A stretch of 64,000 nt of DNA from Emticicia fluvialis (GTDB lineage: Bacteria > Bacteroidota > Bacteroidia > Cytophagales > Spirosomataceae): contig NZ_JANUSD010000002.1 of the NCBI RefSeq assembly GCF_024793945.1, positions 186,001 to 250,000 on the forward strand. The letters are read 5' to 3'. The position numbers and the translations under genes are program-made. Below the pieces are notes generated by a model. The model searched no databases, had not been told where the DNA came from, and saw only the letters and a list, made by a program, of their open reading frames with translations. Positions 45,326 to 54,620 of this stretch are shown one piece after another (the first letter of the stretch is position 1; each line of letters opens with the position of its first letter).

Positions 45326-47647
45326 ATGACAAGAAAAATTCCATATCTGTTTTTTGCTTTCTTCTTATGTATCAGCTCTCTATGTTTTGCTCAGCCTCCC
45401 GGATTTATCGATGAAAAAATCTCTGATAACTGGACAATACCCGTTGGGCTGACTTTCGATAAATTGGGTAGAATGTATGTTTGGGAAAAAGCAGGGAAAA
45501 TATATATGGTCGAAAAGGGAGTAAAGAATCCGGTTCCTGTTTTAGATATCAGTGAAGAAGTACTTAATTTCAATGATCATGGGCTCAATGGAGTTGTTCT
45601 GGATCCTGATTTCCTTAACAACGGCCATATTTATCTGCTTTATACTGCCAGAAGGCATCATGTTTTATACTATGGCACGCCCGAGTATAATCCTGGCATT
45701 GAAGAAAATTTTAAAACATCTATCGGCAGGGTTACCAGATATACGCTCAAAAAAGATGATGACTTTAAAAGTACTGATTACAATAGCCGGAAAGTTCTGA
45801 TTGGAGAGAGTATATCAACAGGTATTCCTATTCTGACAGATAATCATGGTGTTGGTTCTTTGGTTTTCGGGAAAGATGGTACCTTGCTTGTGTCGGTGGG
45901 CGATGCATCTATTACCAGCGAGCCACCATCTGATGACAGTAAAAGTCCATGGTTTCTTGAAGCTATTGAAGTAGGCATTATTACTCCTGAGCTAAACGTA
46001 AATGCTTTTAAAAGCCAGATTATTAATTGCTTTAACGGTAAATTGCTTAGAATTGACCCAGTAACCGGCGATGGACTGGCCTCTAACCCTTTCTATGAGG
46101 CAGCAAACCCCAGAGCGGCGAAATCTAGAGTCTGGGCTTATGGTTTGCGTAATCCGTTCCGGTTTGTGGTGCAACCAAATACTGGTAGCACGAATCCGGC
46201 AGATGGTAATCCGGGTACTTTATTTGTAGGTGATGTAGGCTGGGACCACCGGGAAGAAATTAATATAGTAACTAAAGGTGGGCAGAATTTTGGCTGGCCC
46301 ATGTATGAAGGTATTAGCTATGTAAATCAGTCATATTCAGACTCGGCTTACAGGCCTGTGAATCCGGTAATGCCGATTGTTGAGTGGCGAGGGCCTTTGG
46401 CGCAAAGTACAGTTAATGGCGAAACTTATGGCGTTGGGTCTCTGCAGTTTAAAGGGAATCCTTTTACGGGGATTGCCTCAATAGGAGGTATTTTTGATAC
46501 ATCAGATGCTTTTCCGGAAAATTACAGGAATCTGTATTTTCAGGGTGACTACCAAGGCTGGGTAAAAGCATTCAGGCTTAACGGTAACAACAATGCAGTT
46601 GAGGTAATTGATATCACAGACGGTGTTTTTCCGACTTGCTTTGCCCAGAACCCACTTGATGGCAGTATTTATTATGTCAGCTATGATTATCCGGATAAAA
46701 ATGAGGTTAGAAGAATTTACTTTGACCCTCAGGCAAACCTGAGACCAATTGTAGTTGCTGAGATGTCGACCAATTACGGTAAAACACCCCTATTTGTTAA
46801 GTTTAAAGCCAGCGATTCAAAAGACCCTGAGGGTGGACCCTTAAAATTTCATTGGGATTTTGGAGACGGGATTACTTCTGATGAGCCTGACCCATACAAT
46901 GTGTATATTCATACGGACGACCAAATTAAAGAAGCAACCGTAACACTTACTGTTACAGATAACGTGGGTAAGTCAGACACCAAAACGTTTGTGGTCTATC
47001 TGAATAATACCCCACCGAAAATATTAAAAACAAGCATTGATTCGCTCGATAGTTTTTCAAATGTAGCAGACTACAAAGTAAAACTTTCGGCATATGTTGT
47101 TGATGATGAACATACTGATTTATCGTATCAATGGATAGTTGTGTTGCACCATGACCAGCACACCCATTTTGTAACCAGTTTTAAAAAACCGGAGGGAGAG
47201 GTTGTTCTGGGTCGCGTGCCATGCGATAACCAGGAGTATTACTACAGAATAAGTCTTGTGGTAACTGACCCAACAGGTTTAAGTGGTACTTTCAACAAAG
47301 GCGTAATTCCGATTTGTCCAAAAGACCCTGACCCGGATCCTGACCCCGACCCTGATCCGGATCCCGACCCAGATCCTGACCCTGACCCGGAAGAAATTAT
47401 CCTGGGGGTTTATCCAAATCCTACCCCAAACACGATTTCTTTGCTGGCCAATAAAGATTTTGAAAATCAATTTGTAAAAATAAACCTGGTTGATAGCAGA
47501 GGCCAGTCAATAAGCAAAAAAGAGGGCTATTGGGTAAACTTGAAAGAAGACGTGAATAAGGCTTTGTCGAGCCAGAGTATAGGTATCTATTTTCTTACTA
47601 TAAATTACGGCGATAAGACCAGGGTTTTTAGAATTTATAAAGAATAG
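45326..47647 (+). CDS. Secreted glucose/sorbosone dehydrogenase-like protein with PKD and type IX sorting domains
   Basis: The 773-residue protein has a signal peptide (MTRKIPYLFFAFFLCISSLC), then a six-bladed-propeller GSDH/PQQ-type dehydrogenase domain (about 25-470; LTFDKLGRMYVWEKAGKIY, WAYGLRNPFR, FVGDVGWDHREEIN). A PKD domain (about 475-560, HWDFGDG at 509-515) and a second Ig-like region follow. An eleven-unit Asp-Pro linker at 667-688 leads to a type IX C-terminal sorting domain (GVYPNPTPNTISLL ... VFRIYKE). It is exported to the cell surface or medium and probably oxidises sugars with PQQ. PQQ-synthesis genes are not in this window. Confidence 0.92.
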   Translation: MTRKIPYLFFAFFLCISSLCFAQPPGFIDEKISDNWTIPVGLTFDKLGRMYVWEKAGKIYMVEKGVKNPVPVLDISEEVLNFNDHGLNGVVLDPDFLNNGHIYLLYTARRHHVLYYGTPEYNPGIEENFKTSIGRVTRYTLKKDDDFKSTDYNSRKVLIGESISTGIPILTDNHGVGSLVFGKDGTLLVSVGDASITSEPPSDDSKSPWFLEAIEVGIITPELNVNAFKSQIINCFNGKLLRIDPVTGDGLASNPFYEAANPRAAKSRVWAYGLRNPFRFVVQPNTGSTNPADGNPGTLFVGDVGWDHREEINIVTKGGQNFGWPMYEGISYVNQSYSDSAYRPVNPVMPIVEWRGPLAQSTVNGETYGVGSLQFKGNPFTGIASIGGIFDTSDAFPENYRNLYFQGDYQGWVKAFRLNGNNNAVEVIDITDGVFPTCFAQNPLDGSIYYVSYDYPDKNEVRRIYFDPQANLRPIVVAEMSTNYGKTPLFVKFKASDSKDPEGGPLKFHWDFGDGITSDEPDPYNVYIHTDDQIKEATVTLTVTDNVGKSDTKTFVVYLNNTPPKILKTSIDSLDSFSNVADYKVKLSAYVVDDEHTDLSYQWIVVLHHDQHTHFVTSFKKPEGEVVLGRVPCDNQEYYYRISLVVTDPTGLSGTFNKGVIPICPKDPDPDPDPDPDPDPDPDPDPDPEEIILGVYPNPTPNTISLLANKDFENQFVKINLVDSRGQSISKKEGYWVNLKEDVNKALSSQSIGIYFLTINYGDKTRVFRIYKE
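47324..47389 (+). repeat. Asp-Pro coding microsatellite (11 units of GAY-CCN)
   Basis: Eleven consecutive Asp-Pro dipeptides are encoded by 66 bases. Third codon positions vary (gaccct, gacccg, gatcct, gacccc and so on), so the dipeptide is kept while simple slippage is limited. It forms the linker before the type IX sorting domain. Confidence 0.9.
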
Positions 47648-47653
47648 CCACAA

Positions 47654-47687
47654 AAAAGCCGGATGATTATAGATTCATCCGGCTTTT
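47654..47687. terminator. Bidirectional terminator after the sugar dehydrogenase gene
   Basis: A perfect 13-bp stem (47654-47666 and 47675-47687) has an 8-base loop and A-run/T-run flanks. It lies between convergent genes, 6 bases after the stop at 47647. Confidence 0.88.
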
Positions 47688-47709
47688 GAATTTAAAAAGT
47701 ATGCCAATT

Positions 47710-48780
47710 TTAAAGATAAACTACCTGCCCCGTTTTTACAGATTCATCGCAGGCAAAAGCAATTTTCAAGCTATTTACGGCATCCTGAATGTGGTCTGTC
47801 AGGTCTAGATCATCCTGTATAGCTTTCAGAAAATATCTTTGTTCTCTGTTGCAAAGTTCCTGATGGTCAGGCTCGTCAGTCAGGTTTATCCATTCATCAT
47901 CTTGTAAAAACTGATTTTTTACGTCAATGTCGGCATGATGAAAACGTAACGACTCCGTTTTGGTGTGAGAATCGACATTGTCTGACTTACCGGTGCCGCC
48001 TGCTTCTTTCGCTACAATTGAAACACAGCCTTTAGGGCCTATAACGTCTTTAACAAAAAATGCGGTTTCGCTCATCATGGGTCCCCAGCCTGCTTCATAC
48101 CAGCCTACTGAGCCATCTTCAAATCTAATTTGCAACTGGCCGTAGTTATAATTATCCTGCGGAATATCATCTGTCAATCTGGCGCCAATTGCTGTTACCT
48201 GTAAGGGTTTAGAGCGGGTCATCTGGCACATTACGTCTATATAATGCACGCCGCAATCTACAATAGGGCTAAGGCTTTTCATCAGGTTGCGGTGCACATC
48301 CCACATATTGCCGTGGCTCTGCTGGTTAAGATTCATCCGCATTACCAGAGGCTTACCAAGCTGATGCGACAACTCTACGAATTTTTCCCATGACGGGTGA
48401 TGACGCAAAATATAACCTACAACCAATTTTTTGCCATACTTATTGGCTGCGGCAGCCACTCTTTCTGCACCTTCTACGGTGTCGGCCACCGGCTTTTCTA
48501 TAAATACATGGGCACCACTTTCAAAGGCTTTGATGGCAAAAGCCTCGTGGGTGTCGGGGTAAGTAGAAATACAAACGGCATCAGGCTTGGTTTTGGCCAA
48601 TGCTTCGTCGTAATCTGAGAACAAAGGATAACCACCCCCAAGGCGCTCATTTAATACTTCTTTACTTTTACCGGTTGAAACAATACCGCAAATTTCAAAT
48701 CCGCCAATGGTTTTGTAGGCAATAGCATGCGATGCCCCCATATTACCACAGCCAACTACTAATACTCTGATCTGGCTCAT
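47710..48780 (-). CDS. Gfo/Idh/MocA family NAD(P)-dependent oxidoreductase
   Basis: The 356-residue protein has an N-terminal Rossmann domain (VLVVGCGNMGASHAIAY, 6-22), the EKP motif (FIEKPVADT, about 96) that places the catalytic lysine, and a C-terminal beta-sheet substrate domain with DCGVHYIDVM. Members oxidise or reduce sugars, inositols and sugar acids. The substrate is unknown; the neighbouring sugar dehydrogenase and GH43 genes hint at carbohydrate metabolism, but they are separated by terminators. A minus-strand TAAATTTG box is at 48853-48860. Confidence 0.88.
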   Translation of the reverse strand: MSQIRVLVVGCGNMGASHAIAYKTIGGFEICGIVSTGKSKEVLNERLGGGYPLFSDYDEALAKTKPDAVCISTYPDTHEAFAIKAFESGAHVFIEKPVADTVEGAERVAAAANKYGKKLVVGYILRHHPSWEKFVELSHQLGKPLVMRMNLNQQSHGNMWDVHRNLMKSLSPIVDCGVHYIDVMCQMTRSKPLQVTAIGARLTDDIPQDNYNYGQLQIRFEDGSVGWYEAGWGPMMSETAFFVKDVIGPKGCVSIVAKEAGGTGKSDNVDSHTKTESLRFHHADIDVKNQFLQDDEWINLTDEPDHQELCNREQRYFLKAIQDDLDLTDHIQDAVNSLKIAFACDESVKTGQVVYL

Positions 48781-48920
48781 AAGTTTTGTTTTACTAAATT
48801 AGGATTGCTCAATTAACAACGGAAAAACTATGTTTTTTACCTTGATAAATTACAAATTTATAACCTTAAACGTTCCCAACCCGGCTGTGGAGTTCCATAA
48901 TGCAGTGAAGAGAATGTTGA

Positions 48921-48948
48921 TATATTTTCAATGTATTTTGAAAATATA
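48921..48948. promoter_or_regulatory. 28-base perfect inverted repeat
   Basis: TATATTTTCAA (48921-48931) and TTGAAAATATA (48938-48948) are perfect 11-base inverted arms around TGTATT. The repeat is about 60 bases upstream of the promoter box of the Gfo/Idh gene and 109 bases beyond the stop of the M20 gene. No T-run follows in the leftward direction, so an operator fits better than a terminator. Confidence 0.45.
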
Positions 48949-49056
48949 ATATATTTTATCTTTTCAGTTTAGGTGATACGTTTAAAATAAATTCTATTTA
49001 TCGAAATATTTGTATTTTCTTGAAACTGTGAAAGTTTCTGACTGTATAGCTACTGA

Positions 49057-50250
49057 CTAACGTGTACTTAATTCATCAAGAGCCAGCCATGCCATTAAAC
49101 CCGGGCCTATTTCAAGGGCTGTTTCGTCAATATCAAAAGTAGGGGTATGCACACCAGAAATTATGCCTTTGGCCTCATTTCTGGTTCCCAGTCGGTAAAA
49201 GCATGAGTCAACCACCTGAGAGTAAAACGCAAAGTCTTCACCCGCCATCCATAAATCAAGGTCAATTACGTTTTCTTTGCCCATGTAAGCAGTAGCAGCT
49301 GTTTTCATGCGGCGGGTCAATTCAGGATGATTTTTCAGAAAAGGGTAACCTCTAACAATTTCAAAATCACAGATACCGCCCATGGCTTCTGTAATGCCCT
49401 CTGCCATTTTTTTCATGCGTCGCAGCCCGTCTTCTCTCCATTCTTCATCCATACATCTGAAAGTACCCTGAATGGTAACCTCATTAGGAATCACATTAGT
49501 AACGCCATCGGCAATGAATCTCCCAAAAGAAAGTACCGAAGGGTTGGCCGGTTTTTTATTGCGGGAAATTATCTGTTGAAGTGAAACTATTACATGCGAG
49601 GCAATCAGTACGGGGTCAATTAATTGGTCGGGCATGGCGCCGTGTCCGCCTTTGCCTTTAATGGTCAGGTAGAGTTCATCGGTACTGGCCATGTACATCC
49701 CTTCCCGGAATCCGATTTTACCAACAGGCACATTAGGCGCCACATGTTGCCCCAGCATACTGGCAGGAGCCGGATTTTCAAGTACGCCTTCTTTTATCAT
49801 AATGGATGCACCACCGGGGGCTTTTTCTTCTGCCGGCTGAAAAACCAGCTTGATGGTTCCTTCAAATTCATCTTTCAGTTGGCTCAGAATACGTGCTGTG
49901 CCTAACAAAGAAGACGTATGTACATCATGCCCGCAAGCGTGCATAACGCCCTCATTAACCGATTTATAGGGTACATCGTTTTTCTCAAAAATGGGTAAGG
50001 CATCCATATCGGCTCTCAGACCCACCACTTTGCTTTCAGGATTGCGCCCTTCAATAAGCGCTACTACACCTGTATCAGCAATGCCTTCCTGTGGAGACAG
50101 GCCAAGGTCTTTCAGCTTTTGTGCAACAAATCTGGCTGTATTGTATTCCTGAAACGAAAGCTCGGGATTAGTATGCAGATAACGGCGATTGGCAATAGTT
50201 TCAGCGGCATATTCTTTGGCCAGCTGTTTTATTTTTGAGTCGAGAGACAT
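49057..50250 (-). CDS. M20-family amidohydrolase (N-acyl amino acid / hippurate hydrolase type)
   Basis: The ATG at 50250 gives 397 residues; the frame extends upstream only to a TTG. Metal ligands are visible in MHACGHDVHTSS (Cys106, His108) and FQPAEEKAPGG (Glu141, Glu142), with AGEDFAFYSQ near the C-terminus and a central lid domain. These dinuclear-metal enzymes hydrolyse N-acyl or indole-3-acetyl amino acids in the cytoplasm. It is a single gene between a terminator (50370-50408) and the palindrome at 48921. A TAAGTTTG box lies upstream at 50300-50307. Confidence 0.9.
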   Translation of the reverse strand: MSLDSKIKQLAKEYAAETIANRRYLHTNPELSFQEYNTARFVAQKLKDLGLSPQEGIADTGVVALIEGRNPESKVVGLRADMDALPIFEKNDVPYKSVNEGVMHACGHDVHTSSLLGTARILSQLKDEFEGTIKLVFQPAEEKAPGGASIMIKEGVLENPAPASMLGQHVAPNVPVGKIGFREGMYMASTDELYLTIKGKGGHGAMPDQLIDPVLIASHVIVSLQQIISRNKKPANPSVLSFGRFIADGVTNVIPNEVTIQGTFRCMDEEWREDGLRRMKKMAEGITEAMGGICDFEIVRGYPFLKNHPELTRRMKTAATAYMGKENVIDLDLWMAGEDFAFYSQVVDSCFYRLGTRNEAKGIISGVHTPTFDIDETALEIGPGLMAWLALDELSTR

Positions 50251-50369
50251 AGGCGTAACAGTAGTTAACAAACAAAGCAGTATTTATCTGCCTGTAATTC
50301 AAACTTATATTCAGGCCGCTAAGATACGCATGTATCGTGGCTTTATTGAGTAATTAAATAAAAAATAGT

Positions 50370-50408
50370 GCTACCCGGCAGCTGGCACTATACATTAAAC
50401 CGGGTAGC
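50370..50408. terminator. Terminator after the flotillin gene
   Basis: GCTACCCGG (50370-50378) pairs with CCGGGTAGC (50400-50408), followed on the leftward strand by ACTATTTTTTATTT. A competing hairpin TAGTGC/GCACTA (50366-50371 and 50385-50390) overlaps the left arm. It ends the NfeD-flotillin transcript 6 bases after its stop. Confidence 0.75.
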
Positions 50409-50413
50409 TTTTT

Positions 50414-51928
50414 TTATTTTTCGGTTTTAGGTTCTTCTGTTTTTTCTGCGGGCAAACCTTCCCCTTTCAGGTAATTGGGCAGATTCAGCCCGGCCATATT
50501 GAAAAGGTCGTTTAGCGGGGGTACGGTTTTCATCATGCCGGATACAAAATTAGCAGTAGATGAGTTGCCGTTTTCAGAGGTACCATTGCCAGAGTCCCAC
50601 ACTGTAATTTTATCAATTTTAATGTTTTTGACAGCCTCTACCTGTGTTTTAACTAATTCGGGTAGTTTTTCAATCAGCAATAGCTGGAACGCCTTGGTTG
50701 GGTCGCCGCCGGCAGCAGCTACTACCTCTTTATAACCTTCGGCCTGCTTGGTTAGTATTTCATATAAACCTTTTGCTTCGGCTTCCATTTTGGCATAAAT
50801 GGCATCAGCCTCACCTTTGGCATTTTCTCTGATGCGTTCTGCTTCGGCCTGGGCTTCTATAATGGCTCTCTGCTTGGCAATTTCAGCAGGCACCACAATA
50901 TTGGCAATTTGGGTAGAGCGTTCTCTTTCCGAGCGAGCCAACTCTGCTTTTTGCTCGGCTACATAGGCTTCTTCCAATGCTTTGGCCTGTTGCACTTTTT
51001 CGGCCGAAATGGCCAGACGAAGCGCTTCTGCCTCTTTTTCTCTTCTTTGTGCCTCAGAATTGGCAATTGAAATGCGGGCTTCGTTTTCGCCCTGCACGGC
51101 AACGGCATTGGCCTCTGCCGTTTTTACACGGGTGTCGCGGCTGGCTTCAGCCTTACCAATGGCTTCATCTTTACCTGCCGATGCGATGCTGATTTCTCTG
51201 TCTTTCTGGGTTATTGCAATTTTAACGTCTCTGTCGCGGTGGGTTTCGGCAATTTGTGTATCTCTTTCGCGGTCGGCCATGGCTTTACCTGTTTCCCCGA
51301 TTTTCTCTTGTTCAGCCACACTTATCTTTGCTTCATTAATGGCCTTTGCTGCTGCCTCTTTACCCAATGCTTCAATATAGCCAGACTCATCTTTAATGTC
51401 TGTTACGTTAACGTTTATTAGCTTCAACCCGATTTTTTTCAGTTCTGTATCAACGTTTTTCGATATGTTATCCAGAAACTTGTCACGGTCTGAATTGATT
51501 TCCTCAATGGTCATTGTGGCAATTACCAAACGCAACTGACCAAACAGGATGTCTTTAGACAGCTCCTGAATCTGGTCGGCGCTCAGGCCTAATAGTCTTT
51601 CAGCGGCGTTATTCATACTATCAGCCTCGGTTGAAATGGCAATGGTAAAGCGGCAGGGTACATCTACCCTGATATTCTGGCGGCTCAGCGCATTGGTCAG
51701 GTTGGCCTCAATTGAGATGGGTTTCAAATCAAGAAAAGCAAAGTCCTGAAACACCGGCCAGATAAATTCGCCCCCTCCGTGAATACATTTAGCCGAGCTG
51801 CCGCCTGTTCTACCATAAATCACCAGGATTTTATCAGAGGGGCATCTTTTGTATCTTGAAATAAGAGCCGTGATTGTTACAAATAGCACAAACACCGCCA
51901 CAATAATAATTAAAAGTGGAGAAGTCAT
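50414..51928 (-). CDS. Flotillin/SPFH-domain membrane-scaffold protein (YqiK-like)
   Basis: The 504-residue protein has an N-terminal membrane anchor (about 4-22), an SPFH domain (about 30-200) and a long Ala/Glu-rich coiled coil (about 200-400, many EAEA repeats). A Gly-rich C-terminus (VWDSGNGTSENGN) follows. Bacterial flotillins organise membrane microdomains and oligomerise into cages. The upstream gene encodes an NfeD-like partner 23 bases away, the standard flotillin/NfeD pairing. Confidence 0.9.
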   Translation of the reverse strand: MTSPLLIIIVAVFVLFVTITALISRYKRCPSDKILVIYGRTGGSSAKCIHGGGEFIWPVFQDFAFLDLKPISIEANLTNALSRQNIRVDVPCRFTIAISTEADSMNNAAERLLGLSADQIQELSKDILFGQLRLVIATMTIEEINSDRDKFLDNISKNVDTELKKIGLKLINVNVTDIKDESGYIEALGKEAAAKAINEAKISVAEQEKIGETGKAMADRERDTQIAETHRDRDVKIAITQKDREISIASAGKDEAIGKAEASRDTRVKTAEANAVAVQGENEARISIANSEAQRREKEAEALRLAISAEKVQQAKALEEAYVAEQKAELARSERERSTQIANIVVPAEIAKQRAIIEAQAEAERIRENAKGEADAIYAKMEAEAKGLYEILTKQAEGYKEVVAAAGGDPTKAFQLLLIEKLPELVKTQVEAVKNIKIDKITVWDSGNGTSENGNSSTANFVSGMMKTVPPLNDLFNMAGLNLPNYLKGEGLPAEKTEEPKTEK

Positions 51929-51951
51929 TTTTAAAAGGAGTGTTTAAATGA

Positions 51952-52515
51952 TTAAATTTTTTCTACAATTAAGGTGTTGTTTTCAACGCCGATGATTCTG
52001 ACAGACTCGCCGGTTTTGATTCTTTCTTGAGCAGTTATGGCGTCCAGTTCAAAAAAAGCGCCTTTTACGCTTATCTGTACTTTGCCTTTACCATTCTTTT
52101 GACCAGGGATGCTCAAATAAACCGAGCCGACCTGATTGATAGTGCTTGCAATACGGAAGGTATTGTTTTGAGATAGTTTTCTTATCTGCAAAATGATAAA
52201 GAAAAAAAGGGCAACAAAAACGGCTCCAACTATAATGGCAAGGGCAATTAGCAAAAGAGGGTTGGCTATCAGTTGGTAAAATGAAATGCCTGTCCAACTG
52301 AATCCTAAAAGAAAATTGATAAGGTTCCGGAACGAAAAAAGCTGGAAGGGTTCATCGGTACCACTCATGTCTCCATCAAAATCAGCATCAAGGCCGTCGG
52401 CCGCATCAACTCCTGCAAACGTCAGGATGGTCTGAATCAGAAAGATAACACTAGTCGGCACAGCCACATACCAGAAGGAACGGAGCAGAGGCTCTAAGTT
52501 GTTTAAAAAATCCAT
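51952..52515 (-). CDS. NfeD-like membrane protein with C-terminal OB-fold
   Basis: The 187-residue protein has about three hydrophobic helices (15-36, 60-82, 86-110). A soluble beta-rich C-terminal domain (about 120-187, KVQISVKGAFFELDAI, VRIIGVENNTLIVEKI) of the NfeD/YqiJ type follows. It is expected to bind the flotillin encoded next to it. An acidic stretch (DGLDADFDGDMSGTDE, about 41-56) sits between the first two helices on the outside. Confidence 0.82.
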   Translation of the reverse strand: MDFLNNLEPLLRSFWYVAVPTSVIFLIQTILTFAGVDAADGLDADFDGDMSGTDEPFQLFSFRNLINFLLGFSWTGISFYQLIANPLLLIALAIIVGAVFVALFFFIILQIRKLSQNNTFRIASTINQVGSVYLSIPGQKNGKGKVQISVKGAFFELDAITAQERIKTGESVRIIGVENNTLIVEKI

Positions 52516-52734
52516 AGGGTTTAATGAAGTTTATGTCAAAAGCCAAAAGTTTAATACCCCAAAATAATGAAATTATCGGGTAAACGTGCCAGGTGATTTT
52601 GACAAGAGGGCGAAATGAATTAGAAACCGGTTTGAAAACGGTATGTTTTGCTGTTTTGTCAGCAGCATTGTGGAGTAAAAGCAGGCAAATGTGATGGTTT
52701 TTATGATGTTTAATTTTTTATTAAAAATGCACAA

Positions 52735-53994
52735 TCAGGTTTTTCGTTTCTTCTTTTTGGCCGAAGGAAACAATACGTTGTTGAGAATAAGCCTGTAGCC
52801 GGGTGAATGTGGAAAAAGATTCAGGTCGGTAGGAATGCGGTGAAAACCCCGCCGACCCTCAGGGTCATGGCCACCGTAGAAAACCCATTGGCCAAGGCCT
52901 AGTTCTCCATAAATATAGCGGTCAGACTCCCTTCCTTCGCCCATCACCAGTACATTGGGTTTAACGGTCTTTTTATTAAACGAAGAAGTTTGCCCCATAA
53001 ACTCCCTGATCAGATGCTCATGGTTCTGGCAAAGCATGGCCGGGATGACATCCCACTTGGCTGAGAATTCGAACAAATTGAAATAAGAAGTTATTTCGTC
53101 GTCGAAGCGGCCTGACCATACGTTGATGTCTGAAAAAGACATAGAGCCATAATAACCCTCGTTATCGTTAAGCGACAGGTTGAAGTTATGAAAGGCCAGT
53201 GTTTTGTCGAAATCCAGTTTCGACTGGGCTTGGGCGTCTATGTCGTCGCCATCAAACCGGCTACTTACGATATCGGTATTTTCGGCAGATAGCGCAATGT
53301 CGAGCGTTTCAGCCCCCGAACACATAGCAAACAGGTATCCTCCGCCCATACAAAACATCTTTATCATTTTGGCGACATCCAGTTTCAGGCTCGAAATCTT
53401 TCTGTAATTAAGCCTGCGGGCAATGTCTTCCTGTGCTTTCATGTCGGCAGGCGACATCCGACGCATGTTTTTGCCGAACTGGCCTGTAAAATCTTCATGG
53501 TGCAAATGCAGCCAGTCATACTTGGCTAAATCTCCTCTGATAATCTCTTCATCATAAATGACCTCGAACGGAATCTCGGCGTATTTTAATGCCAGTAAAA
53601 CGGCGTCGGTATCTTCAAAATTTGAAAGGCTTATTTTAACGGGCGAGTAAACAGCAATTTTGGCAGCTTTAAACAGCCGCACCATTTCCATGTTTACGTC
53701 GGGGTCAGAAATTTCTCTTTTAATGGTTTGTACACTGGCAGACGATAACACCTCAAAAGCTACCCCTCTAATCAGGCATTCTTTCTGCAGCGTGGGCGTG
53801 TAATCGAACAAAAAGCTACCACCTCTGTAATTTATGAGCCAGTCCAGTTCAATGTTGGCTTGTAAATGCTGGTAGGCAATACCATAGGCTTTCAGATGGT
53901 TCGATTGACTGTCGTCCATCGGTATCAGTATTGAGTTGGCAAAAGATTGCCAGGCGTTCAATAATAAGCATAGAACCAGTAATTTCTTTGCCAT
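52735..53994 (-). CDS. Exported protein commonly but wrongly labelled asparagine synthetase B
   Basis: The 419-residue protein has a signal peptide (MAKKLLVLCLLLNAWQSFAN), so it is not cytoplasmic. It contains a glutamine-amidotransferase-like flavodoxin fold, with YDWLHLHHEDFTG and YLFAMCSGAETLDIAL, where Cys may be the nucleophile-elbow residue, and a basic end (AKKKKRKT). It lacks the N-terminal nucleophile Cys and ATP-pyrophosphatase domain of true AsnB. Close relatives in Cytophagales carry the AsnB name without support. Its role is unknown and it is a single gene. Confidence 0.75.
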   Translation of the reverse strand: MAKKLLVLCLLLNAWQSFANSILIPMDDSQSNHLKAYGIAYQHLQANIELDWLINYRGGSFLFDYTPTLQKECLIRGVAFEVLSSASVQTIKREISDPDVNMEMVRLFKAAKIAVYSPVKISLSNFEDTDAVLLALKYAEIPFEVIYDEEIIRGDLAKYDWLHLHHEDFTGQFGKNMRRMSPADMKAQEDIARRLNYRKISSLKLDVAKMIKMFCMGGGYLFAMCSGAETLDIALSAENTDIVSSRFDGDDIDAQAQSKLDFDKTLAFHNFNLSLNDNEGYYGSMSFSDINVWSGRFDDEITSYFNLFEFSAKWDVIPAMLCQNHEHLIREFMGQTSSFNKKTVKPNVLVMGEGRESDRYIYGELGLGQWVFYGGHDPEGRRGFHRIPTDLNLFPHSPGYRLILNNVLFPSAKKKKRKT

Positions 53995-54014
53995 TGCCCA
54001 GGTAAGTTTTTAAT

Positions 54015-54044
54015 CAAATATACTAAGCAATTTTAAAGATTCAG
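54015..54044 (-). promoter_or_regulatory. Promoter candidate for the AsnB-mislabelled gene
   Basis: On the minus strand TATATTTG (complement of 54015-54022) is a perfect proximal element. CTG stands 19 bases upstream (54042-54044) in place of TTG. The predicted leader is under 20 bases. Confidence 0.35.
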
Positions 54045-54187
54045 TGTTTTTTGTCTTTTTATTTGCTGATAACCAATGCTTTAGTGCAAGTATTAAAGGT
54101 GGGTGGATTTTACCAGAGAAAAAGAATATTACCTGATAGTTTGTAGCGATTGGTTATGCGGGCAATAAAATTAACAACAATCGTGCA

Positions 54188-54595
54188 TTAAGAAGTAAAG
54201 TTTTGATTGGGCTCAATGAGGTCCCATAAATTACCGTATAAATCCTCAAATACAGCTACTGTTCCGTACTCTTCTACTGACGGTTCTCTTATAAAATTGA
54301 TTTGTTGCGCTGTCATATTTTCATAATCCCGCCAGAAGTTATCTGTAAAAAGAAATAAAAAAACACGCCCGCCTGTCTGATTCCCCATTCTTGTTTCCTG
54401 CTCTTCTGATGATGCCTTAGCCAGCAATAAACTGCAACCCGAAGTGTTTCCGGGAGGGCTAACGATTACCCAGCGTTTGTTGTCGTTTAAGGGTGTGTCC
54501 TGAAGGAGCTTGAAATTCAATTTTTTTGTGTAAAATTCTATGGCTTCATCATAATCCTTTACAATTAAGGATATCCGGGCAATTTGCTGTTTCAT
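54188..54595 (-). CDS. VOC (glyoxalase/bleomycin-resistance) family protein
   Basis: The ATG at 54595 gives 135 residues (MKQQIARISLIVKDYDEAIEF). The protein has the paired beta-alpha-beta modules of the VOC superfamily, with FEDLYGNLWDLIEP at the C-terminus, where Glu would be a metal ligand. The usual first His is not evident (Arg-Ile-Ser-Leu). It may bind or isomerise a small aldehyde or antibiotic; the substrate is unknown. A start 7 codons upstream would use a non-ATG codon. Confidence 0.85.
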   Translation of the reverse strand: MKQQIARISLIVKDYDEAIEFYTKKLNFKLLQDTPLNDNKRWVIVSPPGNTSGCSLLLAKASSEEQETRMGNQTGGRVFLFLFTDNFWRDYENMTAQQINFIREPSVEEYGTVAVFEDLYGNLWDLIEPNQNFTS

Positions 54596-54620
54596 GGCTG
54601 TGGTGATTAATGTCAATTCT

